The position numbers and the translations under genes were made by a program. The notes beneath the pieces were generated by a model, which was not told the origin of the DNA, did no database searches, and saw only the letters and a list, made by a program, of their open reading frames with translations. From Kuafuiihalomonas sp039024635 (lineage in GTDB: Bacteria; Myxococcota; Kuafuiibacteriia; Kuafuiibacteriales; Kuafuiibacteriaceae), in NCBI GenBank assembly GCA_039024635.1, contig JBCCQA010000007.1:1-64000 (forward strand): a DNA stretch of 64,000 nucleotides. Reading direction: 5' to 3'. Positions 61,698-64,000 of this stretch are shown here, one piece after another. Position 1 is the first letter of the stretch; every line of letters begins with the position of its first letter.

Positions 61698-62352
61698 GGC
61701 TTCGACTCGGTTTCCGACACAGCACGAAGGCGACGATCTTCTCGGCGCCCACGTCGGGCATCCTCAGCTCCACGAAGCCCGCCTCGTCAAACTCCCGTTT
61801 TAGCGTCGCCTTCGTGAAGATTCCGACATGGGGCGCCTTGCCCAACCACCGCATGACTCTGAGCAGAGCCCGGTAGGGCTTCCAAGATTCGTCCAAGCAG
61901 AGGGTAGAAGAGACGAAGAAGCCCCCTGGCTTCAGCAGTCTGTAGATCTGCCGAAGGGCGGCAGGCCGATCCTTGACCAGATGAATCAGACTGTAGGCAC
62001 AGACTACGTCCAGGCTCTCGGGCTCGAACGCCGTGAAACGCTCGTCGAAGGCGCCGACGTGAAAGCTCACGTTGTCGACGCCCTGGCGGGACGTCTTGTC
62101 TTCCGCGATCCGAATCATCTGGCTCGAGAAGTCGAGCCCGTGGACATGGGCGCCGCTCGACGCCAGTCGGAGGGCCAGCGAGCCTGTGCCGCAGCCGATG
62201 TCGAGGACGATGCTGTCGGGGTTCATGCAGGCCTTCGTGTGTTCGATCTTTTGCTCGAAGGCCTCGGGGTTCTCAACGGGCTTCTTGGCGTAGCCTTCGG
62301 CCAAGGCGTTCCAGAAATCGGTGGTGCTCTTGTCGGTCGACATCATGCCCAC
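61684..62352 (-). CDS. Class I SAM-dependent methyltransferase
   Basis: A 222 aa (or 220 aa from the second/third ATG) Rossmann-fold methyltransferase. SAM motifs are SIVLDIGCGTGSLALRLASSGAHVHGLDFSS, VGAFDE, and a post-I region LDVVCAYSLIHLVKDRPAALRQIYRLLKPGG. It resembles UbiE/BchM-like small-molecule methyltransferases in general pattern, but the substrate is not identifiable. It leads the operon with the sensor kinase and regulator. Confidence 0.88.
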   Translation of the reverse strand: MGMMSTDKSTTDFWNALAEGYAKKPVENPEAFEQKIEHTKACMNPDSIVLDIGCGTGSLALRLASSGAHVHGLDFSSQMIRIAEDKTSRQGVDNVSFHVGAFDERFTAFEPESLDVVCAYSLIHLVKDRPAALRQIYRLLKPGGFFVSSTLCLDESWKPYRALLRVMRWLGKAPHVGIFTKATLKREFDEAGFVELRMPDVGAEKIVAFVLCRKPSRSHGRQ

Positions 62353-62564
62353 AGCCTAGCGAAGCGGTCGGTACCGTCGATGGGCCTTTGGGTCGAATCG
62401 ATGGGAGAGCACGAGCATGCGAGAATCAGGAGATTCATGGAGGATGGCGCCCATGGACAGGCCGAGGCCATGGCCAAAAGTATGAGGCGCCCAGCCTCGA
62501 GACGGACGAAGATCTGACTCCTCGGTCGATGGTGGGCTCGGGTCCCAGGGTGGAGCTTCCGGCC

Positions 62565-63233
62565 ATGCTTTCCCAGCACAACTCACGCAAGCACGGTGAA
62601 CTCCGACGAAGCGCGGCCTGCGTCGTCGTCTTTGGCGCGCTGACCGCAAGCGGCGGCGCCGACGGCGCGGACCGCGCCCCGATGGACCTCCGAGAAGAAG
62701 ATGGCCTCGATTCTCCCCGCACGGCGCACTGCCTCGAGCGGGCCCGGACGCTCCTGCGGGCCCGGCGGTCCGTCTTCGAGGTGATGTTCGCCGCTCTCGA
62801 ACACCCGCCCGAGGCGGGCGGGACCTGTCGGGCCATGGATCCCTCGGCGCCCTTTGCGGCATTCGAAGGCTGGTGGGCGGGGCGCTGGGGAGACATGGAG
62901 GTGGCTCACCTATGGCTGACCGTGGCGCCCGGCGTGCAGCTGGTCGCCCTGGCCGACGGGCAGACGCGGCGATGGGGCATCAACCTACGACACGATGGCG
63001 TCCTTTGCGGCCTGGTCGTTTCTCCCAATGGGCGGGAGCGCCTGCACCACGGGCGCTTCCAGGAGGCCGACGGGCATCGGCCCGCCCGGCTCGTATGGTC
63101 GACGCCAAATCGGGTCTATCAGGAGCGAGTCAGCTGCCGGAGGGGGCGCCGCGTCTACGAGATCTTGGAGGAGATTCGAGAAGAGGAGGGGCTTCGTCCC
63201 GGCATGACGGCGCAGTACCAAGCGGCGGGCTGA
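62565..63233 (+). CDS. Hypothetical, possibly exported protein
   Basis: A 222 aa protein without a recognisable domain. The N terminus (RRSAACVVVFGALTASGGADGADR) may be a weak signal peptide. The middle has a helix with ARTLLRARRSVFEVMFAAL and a beta-rich half (GDMEVAHLWLTVAPGVQLVALADG ... VLCGLVVSPNGRERLHHGRF). Start chosen at the ATG after GGAG; the longer frame upstream is low-quality. Confidence 0.6.
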   Translation: MLSQHNSRKHGELRRSAACVVVFGALTASGGADGADRAPMDLREEDGLDSPRTAHCLERARTLLRARRSVFEVMFAALEHPPEAGGTCRAMDPSAPFAAFEGWWAGRWGDMEVAHLWLTVAPGVQLVALADGQTRRWGINLRHDGVLCGLVVSPNGRERLHHGRFQEADGHRPARLVWSTPNRVYQERVSCRRGRRVYEILEEIREEEGLRPGMTAQYQAAG

Positions 63234-63455
63234 GGGCGGCGCGGTGCCGCCCAGCCTCTGCGGAGACCTCAGTGCGAAACGTGAACCCACTTGTAGAACC
63301 ACCCGCGGCGATTCTCGTCGGTGTCGCCCTTGATCATCAGCGCTTTGAACGGTGAAGGCGCATAGAAGAGGTCCCAGGTGGCTCTTCGGTCATTCGGATC
63401 GATCGGCCACGTTGGGCTTGGGGCCGGCCAGGATGCAGGACCTGGTCGAGTGCGG

Positions 63456-64000
63456 TCAGTTTGGCTTCCCCAACCAGGCTTCGATCTCTGCCCGGTACTC
63501 TGGCTTGACGCCCTTCGACTCGAGTCGGTCGGCCGCCGACCTCGCCAGCTGAACAGCTCGGTCCCGCTGACCGACTCGCCAAGCTGCTCGAGCCACCAAA
63601 AACTCGAGCATCGAGGTGTAGTAGGCAGGCTCGTCTCTCTTCTCGCTGATCTCGAGCCCCCTTTCGAGAACCTCGAGGGCCTCGCTGGGCCTGTCCATCG
63701 CCAAGAGGGCGTCGGCCATGCAGCGAACCTGGTCCATGATGCGGGCGTGCAAGGGATCGCTCCGGGCGAGGATGTCTCGTCCCCTCCTGCAGGCCTCCAG
63801 GCCTTCCGCATGCCGGCCCTGTCGATGGAGGGCGTTGCCCAAGCGTCCGTAGGCGGCCCCGGTTCGCGGATGTGTGGGGCCTGCCACATCTTCGAGGACG
63901 GCGACCGCGCGCTGATGCTGGGAAATGGCCTCGTCGCTCCGTCCGGCCATGTCCAAGAAGAGGGCCCAGGATGACATGAGCATGCCGAGGCGCTTGGTCC
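63456..64000 (-). CDS. TPR-repeat protein, C-terminal part (cut by window edge)
   Basis: The frame is open to base 64000 on the minus strand and ends IEAWLGKPN. It holds at least four TPR-like helical pairs (ALFLDMAGRSDEAISQHQRAV; GRLGNALHRQGRHAEGLEAC; DALLAMDRPSEALEVLERGL; ARAAWRVGQRDRAVQLARSA). This is the typical C-terminal region of myxobacterial Ser/Thr protein kinases with TPR tails, but the kinase domain, if any, is outside. An internal ATG at 63983 is unlikely to be the true start. Confidence 0.75.
   Translation of the reverse strand, partial: TKRLGMLMSSWALFLDMAGRSDEAISQHQRAVAVLEDVAGPTHPRTGAAYGRLGNALHRQGRHAEGLEACRRGRDILARSDPLHARIMDQVRCMADALLAMDRPSEALEVLERGLEISEKRDEPAYYTSMLEFLVARAAWRVGQRDRAVQLARSAADRLESKGVKPEYRAEIEAWLGKPN

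Overview
The window is about 64 kb of high-GC, gene-dense DNA. It looks like a chromosome segment from a phototrophic member of the Myxococcota (Deltaproteobacteria-type). The myxobacterial character rests on a PilT motility ATPase, many lipoproteins with Asp/Gly/Pro-rich linkers, a DUF2330 protein with a MYXO-CTERM-like tail, an AgmX-type C-terminal domain, FG-GAP and PNGase F-like secreted proteins, many two-component proteins, and a CarA-like MerR regulator beside carotenoid genes. The phototrophic character rests on two very short genes at 56976-57303 that encode LH2 beta and alpha antenna polypeptides, followed by pucC, plus a carotenoid cluster at about 25-35 kb. No reaction-centre (puf) or bacteriochlorophyll (bch) genes lie in the window, so it would hold only part of a dispersed photosynthesis gene set.

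Layout. 1-12.8 kb: partial alpha/beta hydrolase, PilT, murI-ubiA-family pair, gcvP, hybrid histidine kinase, glutaredoxin/A-type/rhodanese fusion, WecG-type glycosyltransferase, AgmX-like lipoprotein, dicarboxylate symporter. 12.8-25.1 kb: conserved hypothetical, DUF2330 plus lipoprotein operon, an arsS operon with a two-domain AhpD-like protein, DUF420, J-domain/TPR protein, DCC1 oxidoreductase, PNGase F-like lipoprotein, FG-GAP/ASPIC lipoprotein, K+ channel with RCK domains. 25.1-35.1 kb: two divergent carotenoid operons. One is glycosyltransferase-crtD-secreted protein. The other is CrtL-type cyclase-crtE-crtI-crtB-hydrolase-MerR. 35.1-42.6 kb: kinase plus NtrC-type regulator with a degenerate sigma-54 loop, PAP2, amidase, and cdd-thiM-thiE. 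42.6-48.9 kb: a compact histidine operon hisG-C-B-H-F-(A-I-E)-D with a triple fusion. 49-56.4 kb: LysR, aldehyde dehydrogenase with DUF779, DUF4259, and a large outer-membrane barrel protein fused to a decayed phosphoesterase. 56.4-59.9 kb: the LH2 operon, pucB-pucA-(12-residue-repeat protein)-pucC-def. 59.9-64 kb: NarL-type two-component pair, methyltransferase, hypothetical, partial TPR protein.

How the parts fit. The carotenoid genes should supply a cyclised, possibly glycosylated carotenoid to antenna complexes. pucBA encode LH2 apoproteins, and PucC is the expected assembly factor. A repeat protein of unknown family and a peptide deformylase are expressed with them. A TGT-N12-ACA site upstream of pucB and a 10-bp stem-loop after pucA resemble the control logic of proteobacterial puc operons. 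Start/stop overlaps of 4 nt (ATGA, GTGA, TTGA) are common, so translational coupling is widespread.

All calls come from reading the sequence and recalled family motifs. No searches were run.
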